NCBI RefSeq assembly: GCF_004005495.1
Contig: NZ_RZYA01000003.1
Location: 310,001 to 374,000 of the forward strand
Length of the DNA: 64,000 bases
DNA from: Streptomyces antnestii
GTDB taxonomy: Bacteria; Actinomycetota; Actinomycetes; Streptomycetales; Streptomycetaceae
Direction of reading: 5' to 3'
Of this stretch, positions 26,679-34,951 are shown piece by piece (position 1 is the first letter of the stretch; each line of letters begins with the position of its first letter). The position numbers and the translations under genes are program-made. Under the pieces are notes generated by a model. It worked only from the letters and a program-made list of their open reading frames with translations, was not told the origin of the DNA and ran no database searches.

Positions 26679-27509
26679 TCACACGGGTCGCCAGTCGGCG
26701 GCCTCCCCCGCCCCGCCCGCGACGACCTGCCCGAAGACGACGTCCGCGAAGTGGATGCCGAAGCCGAGGGTGTCCGGCTGCTGGAGTTCGCTGATCAGCC
26801 GTCGGCGGTGGCGCTCCGACTGGGCCGGGTCGCCGTCCGACGTGGTGAACCACTCGGGGTGGCGCACCTGGAGCGGCGAGTGCAGCGCGTCCCCGAACGC
26901 GAGCAGCCGGCGGCCCCGGGACGTGATGGTGAAGCCGGTGTGGCCCGCGGTGTGGCCGGGCAGCGCGAGGGTCTGCACGCCGGGGAAGATCTCCTCGCCG
27001 GGCACGACGAGCCGCAGCCGGGTCTCCAGAGCGGCGAGCGCCTTCGGGGTGAGCCCCGGAATCGCGTGCCGTCCCTCCCACTCGCTCTTGGACACGGCGA
27101 ACGCGGCCCGCGTGAACACGGGCGGATCGGTGCAGGCCCAGCCGATGTGGTCGGTGTGCAGATGGGTGAAGGCCACGACCTCGATCTCGTCGGGCCGCGC
27201 GCCGAGCCGCGCCAGGTTGTCGAGCAGCGAACCGCCGTGGACGGCGCCGATGTACGGGTGGGAGGGGTCCTCCGGGACGGAGTGGGGTCCGAACCCGGCG
27301 TCTATCAGCAGCGCCCGCCCGTCGGCCTGGACGAGCAGCCCGCCGGTGTTGGCGACGAGATGGTCGGTGTCGTTGAGGTACGCGGCGCCGTGCGGCAGCG
27401 GCACGGACGGCTTGAGCAGCATGGCGCCGTCGGGCACGTAACTGACCTTCAGATCACCCACGTTCACGGAACACACGGCGGAGGGTCTACGCAGTCGCCT
27501 GTCGTTCAC
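26679..27509 (-). CDS. MBL-fold metallo-hydrolase
   Basis: 276 residues from a GTG at 27509, chosen because TAGGAGAT lies 7 nt upstream. The metal-site motif THLHTDHIGW (HxHxDH) plus GHTAGHTG and GDALH give a complete dinuclear zinc centre. Related enzymes include AiiA-type quorum-quenching lactonases and many hydrolases of unknown substrate; the spacing here fits the lactonase-like class, but lactonase activity is not demonstrable from sequence. The butyrolactone-type cluster starts only 3 kb away, which makes the possibility worth noting. Confidence 0.85.
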   Translation of the reverse strand: MNDRRLRRPSAVCSVNVGDLKVSYVPDGAMLLKPSVPLPHGAAYLNDTDHLVANTGGLLVQADGRALLIDAGFGPHSVPEDPSHPYIGAVHGGSLLDNLARLGARPDEIEVVAFTHLHTDHIGWACTDPPVFTRAAFAVSKSEWEGRHAIPGLTPKALAALETRLRLVVPGEEIFPGVQTLALPGHTAGHTGFTITSRGRRLLAFGDALHSPLQVRHPEWFTTSDGDPAQSERHRRRLISELQQPDTLGFGIHFADVVFGQVVAGGAGEAADWRPV

Positions 27510-27538
27510 GGCGAGATCTCCTAGCGGGATCGAAAGAG

Positions 27539-27568
27539 ACGGGGCGCCCTCTCCAAGGGGCGCCCCGT
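27539..27568. terminator. MFS-gene terminator
   Basis: ACGGGGCGCCC (27539-27549) and GGGCGCCCCGT (27558-27568) form an 11-bp stem. It is about 100 nt downstream of the MFS stop and directly abuts an intergenic repeat element. Confidence 0.75.
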
Positions 27569-27640
27569 AGGGGCGCGGGGCTGTGTCGATTTGCGGCTCC
27601 GCCGCGTGGGCGCGACCAGCCACAACCGGCCCGCAGTCGC
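27569..27640. repeat. Streptomyces extragenic repeat element
   Basis: The stretch GGGGCGCGGGGCTGTGTCG ... GCGGCTCCGCCGCG ... GCGCGACCAGCCACAAC ... GGCCCGCAG has the look of the abundant extragenic repeat found in many Streptomyces genomes, here with an inner hairpin (GCGG-CTC-CGCCGC). Recognised from memory, not by search. Confidence 0.55.
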
Positions 27641-27665
27641 CGTACCCCGCACCCCGCGAAGCTGG

Positions 27666-29165
27666 TCAGGCGCCCGAACGCTTACGCAGCGCACCCGCCG
27701 CAAGGCCCGCGCCCACAAGGGCGACGACCCCCGCCGTCACCATGCCCGCGTGCAACCCCCCGAGCGTGGCGGCCGCATCCGGAGCCGACCCGCCCGAGAG
27801 CGCGTTCGTCCGAGCGGCAGCGATGGCGCTGAGCCCGGCGACGCCGATGGCCGCGACGTACTGCGGGAGCTGGGACAGGCCGCCGACGACGCCCTGGTCC
27901 TCCTCCGTGACGCCGGTCGTCATCACGGTGATGAAGGAGACGACGCTGAAGACGTGGCCGAGGCCCATGACCGAGGACGTGACGATGAGCGTCGCGACGT
28001 TGCCGCTCTGCGGCAGAGCGAACATGGCGACCGTGCCGATGCCCTGGATCAGCAGACCGGCCGCGAGCACCTTCGCGCCGCCGAACCGGCCGAGCAGCTT
28101 GGAGACGTACATGCCGCCGAGCATCGCGGCCGCGCCCTCACCGAGGTAGCTCAGACCGGCCTGCAGCGGGGTGAAGCCGAGGACGTCCTGCATGTAGAGG
28201 CTGAGCAGCACGGTCGTGCCGGCGCACATGCCGAAAGTGACGACACCGAACAGGCCCGACCACTTGATCGTGGGGCGGCCGAGCACGCTCAGCGGGATCA
28301 GCGGCTCGGGGTGACGGCGCTCGACCAGCAGGAACGCGCCGAGCAGGATCAGGCCGCCGACGATGGCGCCGAGCGAGTCTGCGCGGACCCAGCCCTTGTC
28401 GCCGCCGGTGGAGATGCCGAAGACGAGACCGAACAGGCCGAGCGTGGCGAGGACCGCGCCGGGGATGTCCATGCGCTTGGCGGCCGCGGCCTCCCGCATC
28501 GCGGGCAGCGCGAGCGCGCCGGCCAGGGCGAGGGCGCCCATGACGCACAGCACGACCATCGTCCAGCGCCAGCTGAACCCGCTGGTGATGACGCCGCCGC
28601 CGAGCGCGCCGAGCACGAAGCCGAGGGACATGACGGCGCCGTTGAGGCCGAGCGCGCGGGCGCGCTGCGGGCCCTCGGGGAAGTAGCCGGTCATCAGGGC
28701 GATGGCGGCGGGGGCGATCATCGCGGCGGCCGTGCCCTGGCCGACGCGGGTGGCGATCAGAACGCCGGGGGAGTTCGCGAGGGCGGCGCCGAGCGAGAAC
28801 AGGGTGAACAGGGCCACGCCGAACGTGAACAGCTTCTTGCGGCCCACCAGGTCGGCGACCCGGGCGAACAGCGGCAGCAGGCTCGCGGAGGGCAGCAGGC
28901 TCGCGGTGGCGACCCACTGGAGCGTGCCGGCCGAGGAGAAGCCGAGGCTGCTGCCGATGTCGGGCAGCGCCACGGTGACGATGGAGAAGTCCAGGCCGCA
29001 CATGAACGTCGCGCAGCACAGCGTGATCAGGACCAGCCAGCCACGCGTGCTGAACGAGCCGTCGGTGGCGGCGGCGCCGGCAGCGACGTCGGCCGTGGGG
29101 GCGGCCGTCGCGTGTACGTCGCGCGTCGCCGTATCGGTGGGGGGAGAGGACTCGGTGACAGCCAT
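27666..29165 (-). CDS. MFS drug-efflux transporter (DHA2, 14-helix type)
   Basis: 499 residues from ATG 29165 (GAAAGGAC ribosome site). After a 40-residue Ala/Thr-rich N-terminus come 14 helices. Motif A is ADLVGRKKLF; motif D1 is LDFSIVTVALPDIG in helix 1; motif C-like glycines occur in helix 5 (GFVLGALGGGVITSGFSWRW). The layout matches EmrB/QacA-type proton-driven multidrug exporters. It is divergent from a LysR gene across a 172-bp region with dyads, so the LysR protein is the likely regulator. Confidence 0.9.
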   Translation of the reverse strand: MAVTESSPPTDTATRDVHATAAPTADVAAGAAATDGSFSTRGWLVLITLCCATFMCGLDFSIVTVALPDIGSSLGFSSAGTLQWVATASLLPSASLLPLFARVADLVGRKKLFTFGVALFTLFSLGAALANSPGVLIATRVGQGTAAAMIAPAAIALMTGYFPEGPQRARALGLNGAVMSLGFVLGALGGGVITSGFSWRWTMVVLCVMGALALAGALALPAMREAAAAKRMDIPGAVLATLGLFGLVFGISTGGDKGWVRADSLGAIVGGLILLGAFLLVERRHPEPLIPLSVLGRPTIKWSGLFGVVTFGMCAGTTVLLSLYMQDVLGFTPLQAGLSYLGEGAAAMLGGMYVSKLLGRFGGAKVLAAGLLIQGIGTVAMFALPQSGNVATLIVTSSVMGLGHVFSVVSFITVMTTGVTEEDQGVVGGLSQLPQYVAAIGVAGLSAIAAARTNALSGGSAPDAAATLGGLHAGMVTAGVVALVGAGLAAGALRKRSGA

Positions 29166-29243
29166 CAGGGATGTCCTTTCGATATCTGAGCGGGCCTGAC
29201 CAGCTTCGGATCGGGGCACCTGCGCAACAAGGACGATCTGTGC

Positions 29244-29270
29244 AACGATCGATTCGCCGGGCTCATCGTT
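29244..29270. promoter_or_regulatory. Candidate LysR operator in MFS/LysR gap
   Basis: AACGAT (29244-29249) and ATCGTT (29265-29270) make an inverted repeat in the divergent promoter region. The T-N11-A LysR consensus is loosely satisfied nearby, and TGCGCAAC/TGTGCAAC direct repeats precede it. Confidence 0.35.
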
Positions 29271-29337
29271 CGAGGTGAGCGGGGTGATGAGGGGCACGAG
29301 GCGGTACGACGGGGAGTACCGGGAGGACGGGGAGGAC

Positions 29338-30279
29338 ATGGAACGCCAGGAGATCGAGATCTTCCTGACGCTGGCGGAGGAACTGCACTTCGGCCGGACC
29401 GCCGAGCGCGTGGGCGTTTCGCAGAGCCGTGTCAGCCAGACCGTCGCCCGTGTCGAGCGCCGCATCGGCGCGAAGCTGTTCGAGCGCACCAGCCGGCGGG
29501 TGACGCTGACGGCCATCGGGGAGCAGCTCAGGGACGGGATCGGCCCCGCCCAGCGCCGTATCGAGGAGGAGATCGCCAAGGCCACAGCGGCCGGCCGGGG
29601 GATCACCGGCACGCTGCGGATCGGCTTCTCGGGGGCCTTCACGGGCCATCTGCTGCACAGCGTCGCCGCGGTGTTCGCGCGCCGTCATCCGGGCGTGGAC
29701 GTACAGATTCGCCAGGTGCAGATATCCGACCCGTACGGGCCGCTGCGCGCGGGCGACATCGACCTCCAGGTCACCGAACTCCCGGTGGCGGAAGCCGACT
29801 TGACGACGGGTCCGGTGCTGCTGTCGCAGCCGAGGGTGCTGTTGATGCCGGCCGCGCACCCGTTCGCGCGGCGCGAGACGCTGAGCGTGGAGGATCTGGC
29901 GGAGGCCACGCTGCTGACGGTGACGAGGCCGGTGCCGGCCCACTGGCTGGACCATCACTTCCCGCGGCAGACGCCGTCGGGGCGGCCCATTCCGCACGGG
30001 CAGGCGATCACGCACTGGGAGGACGCGCTGTCGCTGGTCCTCGCGGGCAAGGGCGTGACGCCGGTGGCGGCGGCGGGTGAGCGGTACTACGCGCGCCCCG
30101 GCCTCGCGTTCCGGCCGTTCGGGGACGCCCCCCGCATCGAGTACGCGTTCGTCTGGCCCGCCGACCATGAGACGGGGCGGCTGCGGGCGTTCGTGGGGGC
30201 AGCGCTGGAGCATGTGCGCGCGCTGGGCGGCCCCACCAGGGCGCTGGAGACCCTGTGGGAGTCCGAGGGCGACGGCTGA
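29338..30279 (+). CDS. LysR-family transcriptional regulator
   Basis: 313 residues. ATG 29338 directly follows GGGGAGGAC; the in-frame start at 29275 is less likely. N-terminal winged HTH (residues 1-60: ERQEIEIFLTLAEELHFGRTAERVGVSQSRVSQTVARVERRIG), then a periplasmic-binding-like effector domain (90-295). It probably controls the divergent MFS exporter. The effector cannot be inferred. Confidence 0.9.
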   Translation: MERQEIEIFLTLAEELHFGRTAERVGVSQSRVSQTVARVERRIGAKLFERTSRRVTLTAIGEQLRDGIGPAQRRIEEEIAKATAAGRGITGTLRIGFSGAFTGHLLHSVAAVFARRHPGVDVQIRQVQISDPYGPLRAGDIDLQVTELPVAEADLTTGPVLLSQPRVLLMPAAHPFARRETLSVEDLAEATLLTVTRPVPAHWLDHHFPRQTPSGRPIPHGQAITHWEDALSLVLAGKGVTPVAAAGERYYARPGLAFRPFGDAPRIEYAFVWPADHETGRLRAFVGAALEHVRALGGPTRALETLWESEGDG

Positions 30280-30313
30280 GCCGGCCCCGGAGGCGGTGGT
30301 GCGGGTCGTCAGG

Positions 30314-31114
30314 TCAGCGGACGGCTCCCGCACTGGACAGGTACCGGTCGTCCGGCTTGTCCTGGAGCATCACGTGGTGCAGTGACCTGGTGGTCGGCGA
30401 CGGGGTGATGCCGAGGTCGTCGCTCATCCGGACCCGCAGCGACCGGTAGACCTCCAGGGCCGCGGCCCTTCGCCCCGACGCGTACAGGGCGCGCATCAGC
30501 TGGGCGTGCACGTTCTCGTGGTACGGGTGCTCCTCGACGAGGGCGACGGCCTCGCCCACGGCTTCCTGGAAGCGCCCGCTCGACAGCAGCGCGTCGACCC
30601 GGACCTCGCACGCCGCCAGGTGCGCCTCGTTCAACACCCGGATCTGCGCGGTGAGTTGACTGCCGGGCTGCACATTGCAGAACGGGGTGCCGCGCCACAT
30701 CGCGAGCGCCTCGCCGAGCACGTCGGTGGCGCCCTGCGGGTCGCGTTCCTCCATCAGGCCGCGGGCCCGGAGGACCAGCTGCTCGAAGCGGGGCCGGTCC
30801 CACTCGCTGTCGGCGAGCTTGAGGACGTAGCCGTTGCCGTCGGTGACGAGGCGGTGTTCCGCGATGTGCCGTGGGGTGGTGCCGGTGGCGGTGGCGAACG
30901 TCTTGCGCAGCGACCCGATGTAGGTCTGCAGCGCGGTGGTGGCGGTACGGGGCGGCTCGCTGCCCCACACCTCGTTCAGGAGCGCCGGCACGGAGACGCG
31001 GCGCCCCGCTCTGGCCAGCAGCAGGGCGAGCACCTGCCGTTGTTTGGGTGCGGTGGGCGTGATGTCGTGCCCCTGCTCGGTGACGTCTATCGGACCAAGG
31101 AGTCGGAACTCCAT
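30314..31114 (-). CDS. SARP-family transcriptional activator
   Basis: 266 residues: an OmpR-like winged HTH (1-95, MEFRLLGPIDV...LLNEVWGSEPPRTATTALQTYIGSLRK) and a bacterial transcriptional activation domain (100-250, FEQLVLRARG...RRAAALEVYRSLRVRMSDDLGITPS). Small SARPs such as ActII-ORF4 and RedD are pathway-specific activators binding heptameric direct repeats. I see no TTA codon by eye, so bldA dependence is not suggested. It is the first gene of the biosynthetic cluster and lies 97 bp downstream of the transposase-like gene on the same strand. Confidence 0.9.
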   Translation of the reverse strand: MEFRLLGPIDVTEQGHDITPTAPKQRQVLALLLARAGRRVSVPALLNEVWGSEPPRTATTALQTYIGSLRKTFATATGTTPRHIAEHRLVTDGNGYVLKLADSEWDRPRFEQLVLRARGLMEERDPQGATDVLGEALAMWRGTPFCNVQPGSQLTAQIRVLNEAHLAACEVRVDALLSSGRFQEAVGEAVALVEEHPYHENVHAQLMRALYASGRRAAALEVYRSLRVRMSDDLGITPSPTTRSLHHVMLQDKPDDRYLSSAGAVR

Positions 31115-31211
31115 TGCCCCTCCCTCGTGATGGACGCGCTGTCCGTGTCGGCGGACGGCGGGTGGCTTGACTGACAGGTCGCTCGGGACTCCTGCGGCGC
31201 TGCGGGAGGTC

Positions 31212-32348
31212 CTACGGTGCGGGATGGGTGCGCGGGCCCGCGTCGTGGCAGAGCCTGCGCTGGGCGGACGCGGCGGAGACGAGCGTCGCGTGGCGGTGCC
31301 AGCCGGCGTAGGAGCGGCCGGCGAAGTCGTGCAGCCCCAGTTCGGTCTCGGCGGCGCCGGCCCGTGCGGCGGCGCGCGACGTGATGAGCGCGGCCGCCTG
31401 GGAGTGCCGGTCGGCGGACAGGTTGGTCAGCCAGGTGCGGTCGGGCCGCGTGGACGACGTCGTCCATTCGCCGACCAGCTGACAGGTGCGGTCGCCGCCG
31501 GGCAGCGGGACGACGGTGGACAGGGCGCCGAGCCGCGGGCCCGCCGCGTCGTCCATCGCGCGGCTCCGGGGGGAGGCGTGCCGGCGCACGAGGGTGCGTA
31601 CGGTCTCCAGGGGTGGCCGGGGGGCCGGGCCGTGCTCGGGTGCGAGGGCGAGGCGGAGGGTGTCGGGGACCGCGACGATCCAGTCGTGGCCGCGTTCCTC
31701 CAGGCCCGCGACGAGTGGTTCGGCATCCAGGTGGCCTTCGGGGTCGATGACGACGGGGGCCCGGCGGGTGGTCCGCGCGAGCCGGTCGAGCAGGTCGAGG
31801 CAGAGTCCGGCGGTGTCGGTGTAGCCGGTGGTGTCCGGGATCCGGGCCTGCTCGCGCAGCCGGCTGTCGCCGACCCAGGGGTGAGGCAGGTAGAGCCGCC
31901 AGTCCACGGAGACGTCGCCGAGTCCGGTGGTCAGGAACGCCCCTAGTGCGAGCTGGCAGTTGACGGTGCGGCCGAGTGCGGGCACGAAGCGCCGGTGGAC
32001 CCCGGCGGCGAGGCTGCCCCGCTTGGGGATGACCACGGGGGCCACGGTCCAGGCGTGTACGGGTGTGTGGGCGGCGACCCACCGGGTGAGTTCGGCGCGG
32101 ACGGGCCGCCATTCCCAGGGGCTGACGTTGACGAACTGCTGGAGTGACTGGGAGGCCGTCGGGGACGGGGTGACGGAGGCCGCCATCCGCCGTACGGACT
32201 TCTTGCCGGGGGTGGTGAGCAGGCCCTTCACATAGACCTCGGCCCACCGGCGCTGGTCGGCGCGTGGCAGGTGGGCGAAGAGCCGGTGCACGGCCGGCGC
32301 GGAGGCCGTGCAGACGGTGCGCGTGCTGGTGTCGGACGTCCGGTCCAT
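31212..32348 (-). CDS. IS701-type transposase homologue, catalytically degenerate (probably domesticated)
   Basis: 378 residues. Similarity to IS701-family transposases is clear in LPRADQRRWAEVYVKGLL, LQQFVNVSPWEWRPVR, GRTVNCQLALGAFLTTG, DWRLYLPHPWVGD and the C-terminal ELGLHDFAGRSYAGWHRHATL. However, where active IS701 enzymes have D-D-T-G-x-x-K-K-G this protein reads T-V-A-P-V-V-I-P-K-R-G (101-111), so the first catalytic Asp is missing, and the YREL-type Glu helix is shortened. D202 in VVIDPEGH survives. No terminal inverted repeats or target duplication are seen at either end, so it is not a recent insertion. It is preceded by GAGAGGAG and by an AT-rich 26-bp palindrome (32384-32409) resembling receptor operators. 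A regulatory role is inferred. Confidence 0.75.
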   Translation of the reverse strand: MDRTSDTSTRTVCTASAPAVHRLFAHLPRADQRRWAEVYVKGLLTTPGKKSVRRMAASVTPSPTASQSLQQFVNVSPWEWRPVRAELTRWVAAHTPVHAWTVAPVVIPKRGSLAAGVHRRFVPALGRTVNCQLALGAFLTTGLGDVSVDWRLYLPHPWVGDSRLREQARIPDTTGYTDTAGLCLDLLDRLARTTRRAPVVIDPEGHLDAEPLVAGLEERGHDWIVAVPDTLRLALAPEHGPAPRPPLETVRTLVRRHASPRSRAMDDAAGPRLGALSTVVPLPGGDRTCQLVGEWTTSSTRPDRTWLTNLSADRHSQAAALITSRAAARAGAAETELGLHDFAGRSYAGWHRHATLVSAASAQRRLCHDAGPRTHPAP

Positions 32349-32383
32349 GGGTGGGCTCCTCTCCCGCGACGTGGCCGCCCAGA

Positions 32384-32409
32384 AAATATAGCGAACGTTC
32401 TCTATTTTT
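32384..32409. promoter_or_regulatory. AT-rich palindromic operator, ARE-like
   Basis: A 26-bp imperfect palindrome centred on AACGTT with ATAG/CTAT arms and A/T-rich flanks, 36 nt before the start of the transposase-like gene. It shares GAACG-N2-CTCTAT with the site before afsA (35673-35685). This resembles autoregulatory elements bound by ArpA-type receptors. Confidence 0.55.
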
Positions 32410-32624
32410 CTAGCCCGGTTCTCCGGGAGGTCGGGGGCGGGGGAAGCGGCGAGGGCGGCCCGCGGGCGCTCTGAGCTGGGAAGAGGGGGCGACCTCGGAT
32501 GTGGGGGAGGCGCCGAAGATTTACGTGAAGCGGCGGGACTGCACGCGAACGGGCACGCACCCCGCGTACGGTGCGTGCCCGGAACGATGCGTTCAGTGGA
32601 TCTGTCGGGGGATCCGGCTGGGGG

Positions 32625-33227
32625 CTATCCGGCGGCGCCGGCGAGCGCGGTCAGGGCCTGGAGTGCCCGCGCGAGGTCGTCCCGGGGGTCGTCGCCGCCC
32701 GACGCCTCCCGCAGTGCGCCATGCGCCGCCGTCGTGGCCTCGACCCCGGCCATGACGTACGTGAGCAGGGCCGCGGCCGACACGGGGGTGAGGCCGGAGC
32801 CGGGGCAGTCGTCGGGCCAGCCGCGCTCCAGGCCCGCGCGCACGTGCGGGACCCAGGCCGCGTACCAGTTGGAGTCGGCGTCGCGGCCCTCGCGGGTGAA
32901 GCGGGCGGCGGCCCTGATGCTGGGGGTGGTCTCCAGGGCGGCGGCGAGGGACATGGTGTCGCCGAGCACGTCCTCGAGCCCCGGGGTGCGGCCGCCGGGC
33001 CTGTCGTCGTGAAGGACCGCGCGGGTGGCGGCGGCGCCGGCCTCCTGGACGGCGTCGGCCAGCGCGGACTTCGACGCGAAGTGGAAGGTCAGGGCGCCCA
33101 TGGTGACCCCGGCCGACTTGACGATCCCGAGCAGCGAGGTGCCGGCGTACCCGTGCGCGGCGAACTCGGCGGCAGCGGCCTCGATGAGCCGGCGCCGGGT
33201 CTGTTCTGCTCTCTCCTGGCGTGCCAT
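32625..33227 (-). CDS. TetR-family regulator, ArpA-like (pseudo-receptor candidate)
   Basis: 200 residues. N-terminal HTH (ERAEQTRRRLIEAAAAEFAAHGYAGTSLLGIVKSAGVTMGALTFHFASKSALADAV) is of the ArpA/ScbR gamma-butyrolactone receptor type. The C-terminal half retains a Trp in NWYAAWVPHVRAGLERG near the position of the ligand-contact Trp of ArpA relatives, but is shorter and more diverged than the second receptor in the cluster. ATG 33227 is used. Divergent from an SDR gene; an inverted repeat CCAAGAAC-N24-GTTCTTGG (33253-33292) lies between. Likely modulates cluster expression. Confidence 0.8.
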   Translation of the reverse strand: MARQERAEQTRRRLIEAAAAEFAAHGYAGTSLLGIVKSAGVTMGALTFHFASKSALADAVQEAGAAATRAVLHDDRPGGRTPGLEDVLGDTMSLAAALETTPSIRAAARFTREGRDADSNWYAAWVPHVRAGLERGWPDDCPGSGLTPVSAAALLTYVMAGVEATTAAHGALREASGGDDPRDDLARALQALTALAGAAG

Positions 33228-33252
33228 GGGCCTACCGTAGGTCAAGACTTTC

Positions 33253-33292
33253 CCAAGAACACTCCACGGAAGCGAGCCCGGAACGTTCTTGG
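33253..33292. promoter_or_regulatory. Inverted repeat between TetR and SDR genes
   Basis: CCAAGAAC (33253-33260) and GTTCTTGG (33285-33292) with a 24-nt spacer. The right arm overlaps GAACGTTC (33281-33288), the same core as in the operator at 32384-32409. Confidence 0.5.
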
Positions 33293-33361
33293 CAGGTCGG
33301 TCGGCCCGAGGCGTGAGACGCCGTCTCCCGGCCTTCTCCCGCACCTGCTTGACTGCCCGTC

Positions 33362-34132
33362 ATGACCAAGGACGTACGTGACATGGACGGCCGGGTAGTG
33401 ATGATCACGGGGGCCTCTTCGGGCATCGGCGCGGCAGCGGCGCGCCTGTTCGGCGGCCGGAACGCCCCCGTGGTCCTGATGGCCCGCAGACAGCACCAAC
33501 TCGACGCGCTGGTCGAGGAGATAGAGGCCGGCGGCGGCAGAGCCGTCGCCGTCGCCGGGGACGTGCGCCGCTCCGAGGACGTCGAGCGGGCCGTCGCCAC
33601 CGCGGTGGAACGCTTCGGCAGGCTGGACGCCGCCTTCAACAACGCGGGCCACGCCACGCTCGGACAGGACCTGCACGAGACGGCGGACGACGACTTCGAC
33701 GCCGTGATGGACGTGAACGTACGGGGCGTGTGGAACTGCCTGCGCCACCAGATCAGGGCCATGCTGGCCACCGGCGGCGGCTCGATCGTGAACACGGCGA
33801 GCACGGCGGGCCTCATCGCCACCGGGGTCGGCGCCCCCTATGTCGCCGCGAAGCACGCGGTGATCGGCCTGACGAAGGCGGCCGCCGCCGAGTACGGCAC
33901 ACGCGGTATCCGCGTCAACGCCCTTGCCGTGGGCGCCACGTTGACCGAGATGATGGAGTCCGTCGTCGACCAGGCGCCCGGCATCGAGGAGACGTTCTTC
34001 GCGCGGGCCGTGCAGCCGCGCTTCGCCGATCCGGTCGAGGTGGCCGAGGCGGCGATGTGGCTGTGCAGCGACGCGTCGTCCTTCGTGACGGGCGCGACGG
34101 TGCCCGTCGACGGCGGCGTCCTGGCCGTCTGA
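33362..34132 (+). CDS. Short-chain dehydrogenase/reductase (classical SDR)
   Basis: 256 residues, complete classical SDR: TGASSGIG at 16-23, NNAG at 93-96, catalytic Ser147, Tyr160 and Lys164 (Y-V-A-A-K). C-terminal PVDGG loop as in FabG-like enzymes. It sits among the AfsA/receptor genes, so a ketoreductase step on the signal molecule (as for ScbB/BarS1) or on the product is plausible. The cofactor cannot be fixed from sequence; Ala-Arg-Arg after strand 2 hints at NADP. Confidence 0.88.
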   Translation: MTKDVRDMDGRVVMITGASSGIGAAAARLFGGRNAPVVLMARRQHQLDALVEEIEAGGGRAVAVAGDVRRSEDVERAVATAVERFGRLDAAFNNAGHATLGQDLHETADDDFDAVMDVNVRGVWNCLRHQIRAMLATGGGSIVNTASTAGLIATGVGAPYVAAKHAVIGLTKAAAAEYGTRGIRVNALAVGATLTEMMESVVDQAPGIEETFFARAVQPRFADPVEVAEAAMWLCSDASSFVTGATVPVDGGVLAV

Positions 34133-34150
34133 CCCCTGTTCGCCCGGTGG

Positions 34151-34178
34151 CGTGTGCGCTCCGGCCGGAGCGCACACG
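34151..34178. terminator. 28-nt perfect palindrome terminator
   Basis: CGTGTGCGCTCCGG followed by its exact complement (34151-34178), 19 nt after the SDR stop; it also lies beyond the stop of the converging HAD gene at 34238. Confidence 0.85.
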
Positions 34179-34180
34179 TC

Positions 34181-34245
34181 CATCAGCGGTGTCTCACACA
34201 CTCATCAGGGGTGTCTCACACGACCATCAGGGGCGTCTCATGCGC
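34181..34245. repeat. Three 22-bp tandem repeats between convergent genes
   Basis: Copies start CATCAG(C/G)GG(T/C)GTCTCA at 34181, 34203 and 34225. The third copy contains the stop codon of the minus-strand HAD gene (34238-34240). Confidence 0.8.
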
Positions 34246-34951
34246 CCACGCTGCGGGCCGCCGTCCACACCGTGCCCGCCGCCGCCTCCTCGTCCAGGGT
34301 GCGCAGCAGGGCGTCGTCGATCTCGTGCAGGGAGCCGACGAGGTGGCGTACCCCGGTCTCGCGCATCAGCTCCGCCTGGTGGCTGTGCTCGAAGGTGCTG
34401 GGGTGGCCGATGAACGGCACGTCGAGCGCCCTGGCGGCCTCGGCGACGCGCGCCACGTCGTCGATGAACAGCACCTCGCCGTGGTCGAGGCCGAAGTGCG
34501 CGGTGATCTCCTTAAGGCCCGGCCGCACGTCGTTCGTGCAGATGTAGTGCGGGGCGGTGAACAGGTCGGCGTACGCGCCGAGATGCTCGTCGAAGTGCGA
34601 CTTGTCGAGGCCGCCGTAGCAGACCGCCGGCAGGCCCGCGGCGCGCAGCCGCCGGAGCAGTCCGGCCGCGCCGTCCATGATCTCGACCGGGTGGTCGGTG
34701 AGGTAGGCGGCGCGCTCCTCGAAGTACGCCTCCAGGGCCTGCTGTCCCGTCAGGTCCTGCGGCACGGAGTCCGCCATGGCCTGGCCCGCGACGGCCTGGC
34801 GCTGCGAGAACACCCGGCGCTCCACGTCGGCGGAGTAGGTGCCGCCGCGCCGGATGACGAACTGGTGGATCAGCGGACTGAACGTGTCGTTGAGCAGGAC
34901 GCCGTCGATGTTCACGGCGGCGAGCCGCAGGCGGCGAGGCCCGTCAGTCAT
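34238..34951 (-). CDS. HAD-fold protein lacking the nucleophilic Asp
   Basis: 237 residues with HAD-like topology: LAAVNIDGVLL at 10-20 corresponds to motif I (DxDG) but the first Asp is Asn14; Asp16 remains. Motif IV is present as LFIDDVARVAEAA. Motif II Ser/Thr is not obvious (VCYGGLDK). Phosphatase activity is therefore doubtful; the protein may be a binding or regulatory relative. Its ATG overlaps the stop of the ArpA-like receptor gene by 8 nt, so the two are co-translated. I cannot name the function. Confidence 0.7.
   Translation of the reverse strand: MTDGPRRLRLAAVNIDGVLLNDTFSPLIHQFVIRRGGTYSADVERRVFSQRQAVAGQAMADSVPQDLTGQQALEAYFEERAAYLTDHPVEIMDGAAGLLRRLRAAGLPAVCYGGLDKSHFDEHLGAYADLFTAPHYICTNDVRPGLKEITAHFGLDHGEVLFIDDVARVAEAARALDVPFIGHPSTFEHSHQAELMRETGVRHLVGSLHEIDDALLRTLDEEAAAGTVWTAARSVGA

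Noticed and set aside
26679..27509. Assigning the MBL protein as an AHL or butyrolactone lactonase of the cluster
   Set aside because: The metal motif is common to the whole superfamily and the gene lies outside the cluster behind an MFS/LysR pair; kept as generic hydrolase.
31212..32348. Active insertion sequence
   Set aside because: The DDT motif is missing and no inverted repeats or target duplications were seen at the ends.
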